From Membranipora membranacea (Eukaryota; Bryozoa; Gymnolaemata; Cheilostomatida; Membraniporidae), in assembly GCA_914767715.1 (NCBI GenBank), contig OU612075.1:13330001-13394000 (forward strand): DNA of 64,000 nucleotides. Reading direction: 5' to 3'. Both the position numbers and the translations under genes were made by a program. This document shows, piece by piece, positions 47,901 through 59,387 of this stretch. Under the pieces are notes generated by a model that was not told where the DNA came from, ran no database searches, and saw only the letters and a program-made list of their open reading frames with translations. Position 1 is the stretch's first letter. Every line of letters begins with the position of its first letter.

Positions 47901-50900
47901 GATTCTCAATCAGGCAGTTCACAAACACCCATATGCTGTTCTTTACCTAAAAATGTAGGCTGTCATGAGTAACAAGGCCATAGAGGCCAGATTAACGTCA
48001 ATAACTTGCATATCAAGTGGAAACTGCAAGAGAGTATGTGGCTTAAAATGATGATAAAATATCTCTATATGTTTATGGTCAATCTAGCAAACTCCCCTTG
48101 ACCACACAATATGTCCAACAAAACAAACACAAACAACTAAACAAACAATTAAAATGTTAAGAATTCCTCCCTTCCTTATCGTTAACTAAAATAAAAGCGC
48201 TGACAAAAAACATCACTTTCATCGCAGTGAATATCTCTTACGGGTCAAACTCAATAAAAAAAGATTTTGCATCAGATTTGCCACTCTGGTTAAAATAGAT
48301 CACAATTAGCTAAACCATAAAGTCAACGACTGCAAGAATTAAAGGGAAGCTGAATGAAGTTAACAAACCGTGAATGGCTTTACTGGCCCTGAGGTATTTT
48401 TTCCTGACTTTTTGGTAACTGCGGCTGCTAGTTTCTTTGTGACCTGATCAACAACATAATCCACATGGCGTCCTCCCTGCAATGAATAAGCGAACCATTT
48501 CACATAATATTTTGACACACTGCTAAAACTTGCAAATCGCACCTTCAACTGGCTAGACAACATTTGAAGGCATTTGGTTCACCTAATATTAAAAATCATA
48601 CCAAACAATTCATATAAACTTTAAAATATTTCAAGAAGGAGTTATTTTCCTGCAATGGTAACTGCCCTCTAATGATGGTGTTGTTCGACCGTGTACAGTC
48701 TCTTACCTTAGTGGTAGCTATACTGTTGACAAAGCTGACTTGCTGGAATCCCTTCTCACTGCTGAGACAGCAGGCCACCTCCCAGCGAGGAGATACCTGC
48801 TCGTATACAATCTTCAGAGGTACTCCATTCTCATCCACTTTGTCTTTTGTGTACAGATCAATATAATCCTTAAAATTCTTCACCTGAAGTACATAATATA
48901 TTTATATATAGTATCTAATAACACATATATACATTTATTTTAGATATATATATGTTACATACATATTACATGACATACATAATACTTTCATCAGATCCAC
49001 AGCTGTAAGCCTTGCCGCGTAACTTGGTTCTGTGAGCCATCCTATGTAGCCTAATGAAATTGACATGACCACCAAAGGAGAGGATATACAATAGAATACA
49101 AGGTCTAATTGTCTCAAGCGATCAAGCTACACTTAGACATGCTAATGGTATAACCAGAGACTATAGATAATATAAATCTATATCTATCTATAGTATCTGG
49201 TACAACTGAAGTCAGTATCCTAGCACCTCTGAGCCACATATTGGTGTGGCATGAATGAGGTAGAAACTAGAAATATGAATGATTATACTACTTACAGGGA
49301 CTCTTGTACCGTTGAGAATAACTTTGATACCCTTAGTGGATGCAGCTATATCATAAGCTCTCCTTGTGAATAGATCTACTATATCCTTATCAAGCTTCTC
49401 CATTTTAAACTTAGACAGATCCGGCTCGAATGTTATACATGTGTAGTCGGAGGTCTTTGCATCAGCAATCTTTGGCTCTTTAGTTTTACCCATATTGTTC
49501 GTCCAAGACTGAAAAGTCAGATAAGTTTGAGAACTAAAGGAATGAGGGGGGGGGCAGAACGAGGAATGGTACTTTAGAGTAGAGTAGAACCTAGCTGCTA
49601 CCCACGTAGACCGAAAAAGTATTGAGCCGCTTTACACAGTAATGATATTCTAAATTCAGACATGTTCTTTTGACTATAGATCAAGTGATCAAGGAAATGT
49701 AATATTTTGTGATATAAATGATAATTATCCAACGCTCCAGCAAGAAAGTACTATTACTTTTACATATCTATTAGCTTGGTTATGTATAGTTTACCAGCAG
49801 CTGTAATCCTACAGGTACACCCGGCTGCTTACCTGTCTGAAGCATTTCTTTGAGGATTTACTTGATGTCTCTACAGTAAACTTGTTACTGAAGATGTTAC
49901 ATAGCTTAGCACCATACCCATTTCTACCACCTGCGGAGTAAACACACCGAGCTGAACTAGTGCATAAAGTTATCTTACCAAATAAAACAGTAGTAGATAC
50001 TGTTTTGAGTTTAGTTATCGGGGGTTTCTTGTGAGAAAACCAAATAAATACCCAAGCAGGAAAACAGATTACTAAATAAATTTAACAAGATTTAAAAAGT
50101 CAGTCCCATTCTCTGCATTATGATCTCACAGTCTCCCGGAAGTGTAATACAAGAAACAAGCATTTCCAGGTGACTGTTACCTTCCCTTATGGAAAGCACT
50201 CTACCATCAATAACTCATGTTATGCAATGCAATTGAATTTTTTTACCATGCAACTCAGAGAAACTATTTTCATACGTAACAGCCTGTCTGGGTAGTCTTT
50301 AAGTTGTTCACATACTATAAACAGATAGGATGGTTACCTGTTACTTTTTTATCAAAGTCATTGTAGTTAGAGGAGGTAAGAAGATGACCGAATATAAGAG
50401 TAGGTACATACATCTTCTCCTCCTTATGCATCACTACTGGTATACCTAAACCATTGTTCCATACCGAAATCTTATTATTTTCTCTAAAAGTGTATAAAGA
50501 AAGCTATTATTTCAACATCAATCATATTCGATTTATTCGTCTAATCCTTCTTGGAATTATTTAAATTACTAGATTTGTTTTACCAGGTATTCAAACAGAA
50601 ACATTCTAGCACACACTTTGGCCCTTGTGCAGCACCATGGATAACCTTGACAACTACACTCAATAATAGCACAAGAGGTAAGATTTACAAGTTCACCAAG
50701 GCCCAACAGGTAATGAATGAAGTGTCAAAACTATGTATCACACCATGTGAAACATCTAAGAAACTGGCATACCATTGAATTATGATTTCAATGCCGAAAT
50801 AATTCATCATAAACCACTCACACATCGATGTCTATTTTGATGGTGTCCATCTTGTTGTCCCTCTGCTTGTTATCTGATGCGTTGACGAGGATTTCATCAA

Positions 50901-52089
50901 ATATTTTATAGAGACCAGGTACAAAACTTATATCTCTCTGAACCATCACTCCAGCTTCCTGGTCCATCACCCACATAGACTGAAATAGCAATTAGACTGG
51001 ATATTTTGGTGAATAGACGATTGCGGCAAGTCTACCTGCCTGATTACATATTTTTTAACATAGTTGGTCATCATAAAACTTTAAAGTGGCAAACCTCAAG
51101 TAAAAACCCACAATCTGCTAACTGTAACTAAGGTTGGTGCTGATCAAGTTATAATAACCAAGATCGTACATTGTGCTAATTTGTGTAATTTGTTTGTAGA
51201 AAATCTCACCGTAGTTTGATGTTCGATTGAACCAACATAGGTGTCAGGTCTGAGTAAGATATGCTCGAGCTGAGATTTCTTCTGATAAATCCTCTCCACT
51301 GACAGCCTCTTATTTGCTGCGGGAGCAGGGGAGTCCCCAGCACCACCAGCACCTGCCTTACCCTTCTTTGCATTCCCAGATGTTGCCTGAAACAAACAAT
51401 CAAGATATTCATCACAGAAAACTGACACTGAAAACTTCCAAATGATTGTTGGGGTTGAGGAGCCATGATTTGCTGGGTGAACAATTTTTAGGTCCTGGTA
51501 ATGTTAATCACAGGTATCATTCGGATAGAATGTATGAGCTATGCCTAGGCTTCAATTAACACTATTTACATAATAAGACGCATATTGTATACACATCAAG
51601 TTGCCATTTTGCTTCTCCATCCTGCTATCTCAGAAGGGCAAGTTCATTGTTCACAACACATCAAAGAGAATACTCATAGGTCCTATCCTTGGCTGAATCC
51701 AGATGAATTGGGCATAATTCAATTAAAATCAGGCAAAATCACTATCTGATCGCTCTTACAGCGATCTAGTAAATAAATGAAAGACCAGATGAGCGACTGA
51801 TGATTTTGAGCAGAGTGTTAGTTGGTAGTGATACTAACTAACAAAGCATTGCACAGCCACATGGCATGCTAATGCTCCCACCCCTCCTGGAAAGAGGCAA
51901 GGAGCTAAATTGGTGTAGTAGCAAGTAAATAACAACAACAGCAGAACAAATATATACACTAACACTACAGTAAGAAATGAGTAAAACCAATCCATTTCAA
52001 TACCAACCAACCAATGCATGCATACATTTGCATGATGATTTATTTATACTACTTACTTGCAGTGGTACTTTGTCGCCTTGTTCTCCCAT
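33754..52089 (-). CDS. TOP2: DNA topoisomerase II (ATP-dependent, eukaryotic type)
   Basis: Nuclear enzyme that passes one DNA duplex through a transient double-strand break. The 34 exons give 1633 residues. Exons: 52089-52057, 51386-51210, 50979-50822, 50483-50338, 49930-49833, 49508-49296, 48883-48707, 48476-48369, 47946-47809, 47072-46918, 46271-46133, 45798-45704, 45438-45297, 44895-44790, 44312-44121, 43761-43636, 43415-43281, 43040-42905, 42356-42270, 41952-41808, 41591-41392, 41012-40877, 40510-40315, 39978-39877, 39440-39319, 39107-39024, 38143-37970, 37699-37588, 36830-36564, 36202-35975, 35614-35420, 34858-34760, 34470-34337, 33900-33754. GHKL ATPase: [11 protein letters not shown] (E99, N103) and GRNGYGAK (~173-180). 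TOPRIM: EGDSAK (~475) and DQDQDG (~555-560). Active-site Tyr ~819 in SASPRYIFT; intercalating region GASGIGTGW. The C-terminal ~400 residues are Lys/Ala/Ser/acid-rich with NLS-like runs (KKRK, NKRKKKV) and end [12 protein letters not shown], like vertebrate TOP2 tails. Single TOP2; not alpha or beta. Confidence 0.97.
33987..34085 (-). mobile_element. tRNA-derived SINE-like head in TOP2 intron
   Basis: On the minus strand a box-B-like GGGTTCGAGTTCC is preceded by a GC-rich segment resembling a tRNA body but not foldable into a full cloverleaf with a matched acceptor stem. It looks like a degenerate Pol III-derived repeat. Confidence 0.45.
35265..35359. repeat. Nested inverted repeat in TOP2 intron
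   Basis: Outer arms GCCCGGGTTGAT (35265-35276) and complement (35348-35359), inner arms GCATTTCATTATC (35284-35296) and complement (35328-35340), with a 31-bp loop. Confidence 0.9.
36968..37587 (-). other. Long open frame continuing from TOP2 exon 28 through its intron
   Basis: The frame of TOP2 exon 28 stays open for about 206 codons past its splice donor (GCTG|GTAATG at 37588/37587) before a TAA at 36968-36970. The extension is not acid/Lys-rich like the TOP2 tail and includes two similar stretches ([19 protein letters not shown]). Part of the DNA (GGGCATACACAG) recurs near 24760, so repeat origin is possible. It could give an intron-retention isoform or be a decayed element. Confidence 0.4.
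39201..39228. repeat. Palindrome with 13-bp arms and 2-bp loop
   Basis: TAGACTTAATGTA, AG, then the exact complement, in a TOP2 intron next to TA microsatellite sequence. Confidence 0.9.
39470..39660. repeat. CTATAT-type microsatellite-like array
   Basis: Degenerate tandem copies of a TCTATATCTATAT theme in a TOP2 intron. Further TA runs occur at about 21730, 37838 and 38945. Confidence 0.75.
47321..47347. repeat. Hairpin with 11-bp arms
   Basis: CAAGGAGTTAA and its complement flank GGACT in a TOP2 intron. Confidence 0.85.
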
Positions 52090-52237
52090 TGTTACTATAT
52101 TTTATGCTTGGACTAAAGGTCTATTCACTTGCAAAACAGCAGCAACCATTTATTTCAGGCTGAGTAATTCATGTTATAGCAAGTATTCAAGTTCGGATGA
52201 CTGCCTACTAAAAATCAGCTGATTCAGTTGTTTTCAC

Positions 52238-52248
52238 TTCCCGCCAAT
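52238..52248 (-). promoter_or_regulatory. Overlapping CCAAT/E2F-type site upstream of TOP2
   Basis: About 150 bp upstream of the TOP2 start the minus strand reads ATTGGCGGGAA: an inverted CCAAT core (ATTGG) fused to an E2F-like GGCGGGAA. Inverted CCAAT boxes and E2F input are known for vertebrate TOP2A; use here is inferred. Confidence 0.5.
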
Positions 52249-54369
52249 TTACACGCGTATTTACTTTCTTTCTTCAGTCAAATTTATAACTATATATTTG
52301 AATGTGGAAATTCTCCTTACCTTCCCTGCCAATGGCAGTGCATCATTGTCACCCATATTCAAAGGTCAGACTGCACGGCAAGTGTCACTTTCAATACATA
52401 CAGACTATTTGTTGGGGACTTGAAGATAATAAAAAGAAGAACAGGATTTTATTTTTATTCAAAAATATACCCTTCAATTAACCTTGACATATTTATTACA
52501 AACAATTTTATCAAGAGCACACAACTTCTTCAACTACTTCTTATTCCGAATCACTCAAGCAGGGAGTTTGGGACTCCCGGACTCAAATACATTTTAGCGG
52601 AGTTATCTATTCAGACAACAATGAGAGATAACTTCACTTTAATAGGAAAGACTGTGCTCTGGTTCGCTGTTAGGTAGTCTTGGACAACTCATTACTTCCC
52701 TGTTCTATCAGAGAGTGCCGTACGTCATTTCCGAGCTTACTACTTTATAAAGTAAGTAAGCAGGGATAGAATTATCAACAATATTGAATAGTTTGTCAAA
52801 GTTGATGTCAGATGAGTGAGGTGATTGAAGATGGTGTGTATCGGGAGGCCATTGAAAATTACCAGACAATAATTTTGTAAGGATAATGTTTGTCACTCCC
52901 CTCTGGAAGTGCACACACTGACCCCCTGTAATAATGGCGATCTGGTCCATAGATAGTTTGAGTTCAACATTTAATTATAGACAAGCCATGAAAATGTGTA
53001 TAATAATAATAGTATGGTTTGATTAAAAATAGGTTGATTGAAATTTCAGATGATCATATCACACTCCACACCCCGAGGCATTTGCAGCAAAATATTTGTT
53101 GCCTTTACGTCATAAGTCGCATTGCCAAAACAGGTCGGAGAAGGCAGGAAGGGAATGCTAAATAGTACTATGATGCTTAAAAAAGTGTATTAAAGTTTAA
53201 TTGAATAATTGATGTGAGAAACAGCTCATTTGGGGCTTCCATTTGCAAATCTTGAACCTTAAAACATTTAAGACACCTTAAAACATCACAGCACCTAGTT
53301 TTTCTTGTGACTCTGTAAAATAAAACAAGTACAGGGAAAATGTCAAAACAGAATCATTCAATAGCATCGAACTATGGTGACACTACTCTGTCAAGAACAG
53401 GCAACTTTTAATATTTTCATATATTTATACCCATAATGCACTATTACTATGATATCATTATATATTTGTGTGTATTTATATTTAGTGAAAATTTATTGAT
53501 TAATGTAATACGAATGGTGTTTTTGTTGTGTTTCTATCACTGAGATTATGATTGTCATGGTATGCAAATGATAATAATGGTGCAGAAAAATTGTGTTTAT
53601 TTCATAGGTTAACAAACTGAATTGTGTTTGACATGCTGACTGCATGACACGATTACTAATAATAATTCTGATACTAGTGTGATCAAGGAGTTAAAGACTT
53701 GGTGAGATCAGAGTACAAATAAAGCCTGTTTTGTGCATCACTGCAATTTAATATATATTATTATGACCATTATCTCATCTGGCGGTAGTTTTGATCTTGT
53801 TTGAAATGAGTCTTCCTTCACCATTATAAAAAAGAAGCACCTGAAACCCAACAGGTAGGACTAGTCAATAATTTTGATTACGAGTGGAAAGAATAACAGG
53901 CTATACGGCTCAGAATTATTCTATTGAGTGTATAATTTGACAGAACAAAAAAGAAGGAAATGGTAGTAAATGAAAAAAATTCTTTATTACGATCAGAAAA
54001 CAATGTGGCGCAATAATATGTCATGCAATGCTTATATCTGTTGTCAACATTGTAATAAATGATAAAATATTAATGTTGCAGATTGCCAAGAACAGCTTGA
54101 TACGTTCAAGCAATGAATGAGTATCTGATTGTAAATTAATCATTGCAATCAAGGCAATCAGGTGATACAAATCCGCAGCCTTTGACCTTATTTGTCTGCG
54201 AGCAATATCTCACATTTTAACCAACCATGTCCTGTTAACGACCCTTTACAAGGTATATTTGTCTGCTCCCCTTTGCATGTCATTGGTCGTCAATGGGACC
54301 ATACTTACCTGTATACCTACCCTTCATGGATGTGTTAATAATAATATTACGGCATTTGATGCGAAAATT
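52249..54369. other. Intergenic, no gene seen
   Basis: AT-rich sequence upstream of TOP2. An open frame to 52677 has no ATG start or recognisable motif. A short imperfect palindrome around ACTTTATAAAGT lies at about 52735. Nothing else is supported. Confidence 0.45.
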
Positions 54370-55290
54370 TTTATGATAGTGTTAGTAAATTGAATGAGCA
54401 ATAAGTTCATTTACTGTGGGTTTTCAACCTTATTATTAACCATAAAGCTGATGGTAGTGGGATTAATATAAGACCATAATATAATTATGAGTGATAGTAA
54501 ATTGAATGAACAATAAGTCCATTTGTCTTCACTGTGGGTTTTCTAACTTATTATAATCCGTGAAGATGATGGTGGTAGGTTATTTAGTTATAAGAATTAA
54601 TTAATTTGTGGTAATTTTCTTTTAACAGGAAAAATTAATTTTTTTCCATAAAGTAGCACTTTTGTGTTGGGGTATGACGAAGCAATCCCATACTACCCTT
54701 AGGGCCAGAAAGATCCCTTACCGCATGCCCCAGATTCACTCAGGAGTTCGAGTCAATTTAAGCGGACACATGACTTCATCTGACACTCCTAGAAATCTGG
54801 GTTACAGTACTACAAGGTATTACCCCCTGTAATTCCCCAAGAGAAGGTAAAGAGCATATAATTATGATAGTGGTTGTAATTTGAATAAGTAGTTAATTTG
54901 TTTTCACTGTGGGTTTTCAAACTTATTATATGTTCATAAATATGATGGTGGTAGGATATCGAGCTATAAAGTTAAATTAAGTTGTGGTGATTATTTCTGT
55001 TCACAGGTAAAAGTTATTTTTTCCATAAATTAGCACTTTTGTGTTGGGGTATGACGAAGCAATCCCATACTACCCTTAGGGCCAGAAAGATCCCTTACCG
55101 CATGTCCCAGATTCACTAAGGAGTTCGAGTCAATTTAAGCGGGCATGACTTCACCTGACACTCCTAGAAATCTGGGTTACAGTACTATAAGGTATTACCC
55201 CCTGTAATTCCCCAAGAGAAGGTAAAGAGCATATAATTATGATAGTGGATGTAAATTGAGTAAGTAGTTAATTCGTCTTCACTCTTCACT
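54370..55290. repeat. ~365-bp tandem repeat with conserved foldable core (two full units, one core-less unit)
   Basis: Cores at about 54646-54855 and 55014-55222 are about 96% identical, while the AT-rich spacers differ more. A third spacer copy at about 54370-54480 lacks the core. Within the core CCCCAGATT (54728-54736) pairs with AATCTGGG (54794-54801), AGGAGT with ACTCCT inside it, and GGGTTACAG with CTGTAATTCCC after it. AGTTCGAGTCA resembles a Pol III box B. It could be a structured ncRNA gene or a satellite/SINE; no known RNA is matched. Confidence 0.7.
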
Positions 55291-56831
55291 GTATATATTA
55301 TCATGTAAATCCTCATTTAAATGTCTGCATTAACTTACTTATTCCCATACCTGCGTGCCATACAACCCATACATGCCTAGATTTGGGACAAAAAATGTGT
55401 CGAGGTTGACGATTGGTCACATTGACGACTCATGCTCATGCAAATTGAATAGAAATTTCTAAAATTCTGGAATGTATCCTTGTAATAATATATCAAATAT
55501 GTATGTTTCAAAATGAGACACAATCATGCCCACCCGTTACCTAAGACCAATTTTTGCTGACCTTAATTACACTCGTTATTTAATTACTCCCTTAATATTT
55601 TAAAGAAAAGTCAAAAACTGCAAATTTCATCTAAAAAAATAAATTTATAATAACTAATTAAATATAAACATAAGTTTACTTTTGTGCACACTGGTTGTGT
55701 GTCGGCTTCATCACTATCACCCGTATTGTCTAAAACAGAATAAAGGAAAAATTCCGGAACCTTGTCATCAATGCCCAAATAATATTTCATATCTGCATTT
55801 GGAACAAGATAAGATGGTGGCTATTATAATCCTGTCATATACTGTATCAGATGGAATATTAACCTGTTAAGATTTGGACTGTGAATAATATGTCGGAAAT
55901 ACAGCTCCTGTAATAAATAAAATAAGAGGACGGATCTCAAAACTATCTAAGCTATCATTGAATTCACATTATGATACACCACAAGCTGTTGGCCCAATTT
56001 AATTGATAGTTTCGGAGAAGACGGCACGCCGAACAGCCACATTTTCTTCTCAAACTTTTTCTATGATGACATGCATCAACTTCTTGTATCTGGTTCCTTA
56101 ATTCATAATACAAACATCATCTATCCACACTAAAAACAAACTCTAAATACTATACGGAATTAACACTCTCTGATAAAAACGCTAAAAGGTATGTCTTAAT
56201 TTTACTGTTCAATTTGCTATTTGATATTTTTTCTGTAACTGATAACCTTGTTTTTCTGTCATCAGATTTATCTAAATGTACCAGCAAATAAAGACTACAC
56301 ACTAATGTTTGAGCTATTAATTTTGAATCCAAAACATTTTTATTCTTAACACCTTTTATTGCACCACATTTATTATATTTACAAACTTTTTAGTGTCACG
56401 AGTTAATAATAGAGTATAAGCAACCTATACAAAATCTCCGTGATAAAAGCTAATAGCCAGGGAGCCGTTACAAGCTGATTCCATCCACCGTAATGATAAA
56501 GATACATTCAACATACTGAGTGGCAGAGGTATAATATTGTCAAAATATAAGAAGTACAAAAATCGATCACAAATTTTGTCATTGGTTCGTTCGAATTAAG
56601 TACAATAAAAATGGTTTAACATATGTATAATATATATGTGTGTGTGAAAAGAAGACATATAAAAAAGTATGTGAGTATCAACACCTTTGACCAACTCTAA
56701 TCTAGAATTAATCTCTGCTCATCATGTATGATAAAGAATTGAACATCTATCAAGACCTGCTTTTGTATTCTAAATTTTGATTTCCGTTAAAGCAATGCTA
56801 TTGTCAGTGTCGCTCACACCATCTCCAACCT
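55291..56831. other. Intergenic, no gene seen
   Basis: AT-rich, with only short open frames lacking motifs or splice context. Confidence 0.4.
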
Positions 56832-56950
56832 ATGGGCAAATTAGATCAAGTTTGATCCATTTTTCCCCCATTGGAATTGCCCCCCCCCCCCCTCTACTGA
56901 CATGCCTTCCAATGGGGAAACGATGGATCAAACTTGATCTATGGGCAAAT
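56832..56950. mobile_element. ~99-bp foldback MITE with 10-bp target-site duplication, family 3
   Basis: The element 56842-56940 begins TAGATCAAGTTTGATCCAT and ends with the inverse. Arms of ~34 bp extend to CCCCATTGGAA around a C-run. It is flanked on both sides by ATGGGCAAAT (56832-56841 and 56941-56950). A partial relative lies near 18260-18370. Confidence 0.85.
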
Positions 56951-57344
56951 GTGTCTGTTGTTGAACCAATTTTAATTTTTCAAGCACTGAGTTTTTACTG
57001 TTTAGCTGGCACATCTATCAACAAATCAAAATGGAGTACTCTCTGTTGCAGTTCAAGCATGACTGTTTTAGGTACACAAAGCAATAGCCTTAAAAATAAA
57101 TAAATGCAATGTTTTGCTACGGGTGGTACTTTTGTAACTGTAGAGAGCTATCTATCTGGGTTTTGAGGATAAAGCCAAAATAAAAGTAGGTAATATGATA
57201 GTTATTAGTTATAATCACACTTAGGTATAAATGTATATCAAGATAAAACTTATCAGAAAATCTTCATAATCCATCATCAGAAGATATTACTATTTTATTT
57301 GGTGATGATAATTGAACGTTTATTCCGGTGCCGCTGTGGAATTA

Positions 57345-59262
57345 TTAAAATGATGTCGGTTTATAACATTTGCAAAGTCTTATAAGGACTCGTTGTCCGG
57401 TTTTATAATCATCGTAAGCCTTCCATTTACACTTCTGACTGTAGTGAACTTCGTAACCATCGATATCCGCATGTAAGCCGTCTCTCAGGAAGTTCTCTCT
57501 GTTTTTGTATTTACCGCAATGACATATTCTGTGAAGAATATAGAGTGAAATGTTCTTACTACTTGTATAAAGTTTACCAAGTCTATCATCTGTAGCCACT
57601 GATATGGAATATATTATACCTCAGAGGCTATAGCATTACCCATTTCAAACACCAAACCAGCAAAAGTTGCATTTAATCATTCACTAATTTAAATTGGGAT
57701 GTAAGCAGTTGATGTTTAATCTGATGTGATTTAAATAAACAAACCTTAGAATATCCTTTTCATAAAACTTGATTTGTTGTGGCTCTGCAGAAAAACTATC
57801 ACCAAATTTAGACGCAACCTGCTTCAGCTTGAAACCAGATCTAAAGAAGATTGAAATGAATGGTAATGAGTTAGATGTATAAAATAAATTTGGCATTTTT
57901 TAGAATACTTTTAAAAGCATGATTAATAGCCAAAACATTGGCTAGATTCATGGCTAGCTAATAGTTACTCCACCTCACCACTTTATATAAACTTCAATCT
58001 TAGCTGTAATAATTATTACCATTATTGTTTCAGAGCATCAAAGGTGCATGTTAAGTTTTAACAACTCAACATGTTTTACCAATCGAGTGAAAAAACCAGC
58101 AAGCATGATTTCAGCTTTTATAGCACATTTTTGTTGCTGCCGCTTATCATCATATTTCTCAGTATGATGTGAGCACCTCAAAGCATAAATAAATAATTTA
58201 ATTGCTGCATTCTATGTATAATATACAATTGTTATCCAAAGCGCTGCCAAATTCTCACCTGGTAATTTGACGCTTATAGCAGCACCGCTTGCTGCTGTGA
58301 TCCTCTATCTGGACTGGGTATTTATTTGGATGACCTTGACCTAGTGGACTGGTAGCCTCAGTGTCACTATCATCTTCTTCGTAAATGGCAGGTGTAGATA
58401 GGGTAAGTTTACTGGCTATGGTCTCAATATGACTGTTCATTTGTTCTTCCTGCAATATGAGCGCCGGCTACGATATAAAATACTGACACAATATTTGGTC
58501 TCATACTCAAACAGAATGTCAGAGCAAAGCATCAAACTCCATCACTCAATATCACGGTCATATCGACATTCACATTCGATATTTTATGCAAAAAACTACT
58601 TGAGGAGATGTTGGCAAATAACAGATGTTCAGAGCGAAGCATGAAACTTTAAGATGTAACGTAACAGTTATTCATATCTCGCAAAAACTTACCTGGGGAG
58701 ATATTGGCAAAGATTGAGTTCCAGAAATAACATGTGGCGATCCAATGGGCTGGATTGTGAAGCGTCCCAGTTGTTGTTGTGATTGCTGTAGCTGAGGTGA
58801 TGAAGTTGGTGTGATAGACTGTTGACTGAATAGCTGGTGTACTGGTAGATAGGAGTTCTGTAATGAGTGGTAACTTGATGACCGGCTCTCTGGTGATATT
58901 GTAGGTGATACAGTCGATACTACAGGCACTGTGAGATAGTTGTGATCTGTCCAGTCCAAAGGCATCGAGCTCACTCTATCTGATTGACTGTTGAACCCAT
59001 AAAAGTCCTGATCATCTTGACTGCGTCCTTGGTATTGAGGCAGAGACCTGTATTGTTGCTGAAAAGGAGACTGTTGCATTCTCCCATATTGTCCAAAACT
59101 ATGTCTATTTTTGTGGATCTTTAACGCCGGAGGAGATTTGCGTTGAGAGTTAATATCATTTTGTTGATTGTTAAAAATGGTGATTCCCGTCTGCTCAGGC
59201 ATCTTGCTTTCTGTTTTTACCATACCCAATATTGGATTTATACACAACCTATATCTTATCAT
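57345..59262 (-). CDS. Unrecognised protein, Gln/Ser-rich N-terminus and Cys-rich C-terminus
   Basis: Not recognised. Four exons with agreeing phases: 59262-58693, 58449-58259, 57840-57745, 57582-57345, 364 residues. The start is the first ATG after an in-frame TAA; a second in-frame ATG at 59223 is also possible. Residues 1-190 are low-complexity (Q, S, P; SPQLQQSQQQLGRF). Next is an acidic patch EEDDSDTEATSPLG and a basic Cys pair (SSKRCCYKRQ). Exon 3 holds SGFKLKQVASKFGDSF, which fits a BH3-like pattern L-x3-A-x2-F-G-D-x-F. The C-terminal ~80 residues are compact with ICHCGKY, HYSQKCKWKAYDDYKTG and RLCKCYK, five Cys that could bind metal. The last exon's acceptor at 57583 was chosen by phase. 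5' UTR exons may lie upstream. Confidence 0.65.
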
Positions 59263-59356
59263 ACCTAGCAAACCTTACTGAATTTCTGTGAAATGCTAAC
59301 TGGGCTTCATCACGTAGGACACAATCTTTTTATAGCTTTGCAGCTTGCAGTGGAAT

Positions 59357-59387
59357 CAATGAACTAAACCTAAGGTTTAGTTCATTG
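59357..59387. repeat. Perfect 14-bp-arm hairpin
   Basis: CAATGAACTAAACC, TAA, then the exact complement, ~100 bp upstream of the preceding gene's start. Confidence 0.9.

Noticed and set aside
52228-52677. 149-codon plus-strand open frame upstream of TOP2
   Set aside because: It does not begin with ATG, shows no domain or signal, and lies in the TOP2 promoter region.
54646-55222. Spliced-leader, 5S or U-snRNA gene array
   Set aside because: The core shows no Sm site with a flanking donor, no 5S internal control layout and no U-snRNA signature that I know; kept only as an unidentified repeat.
55682-55870. Cys/His-containing 62-codon frame
   Set aside because: No zinc-finger spacing, no splice partners, AT-rich intergenic setting.
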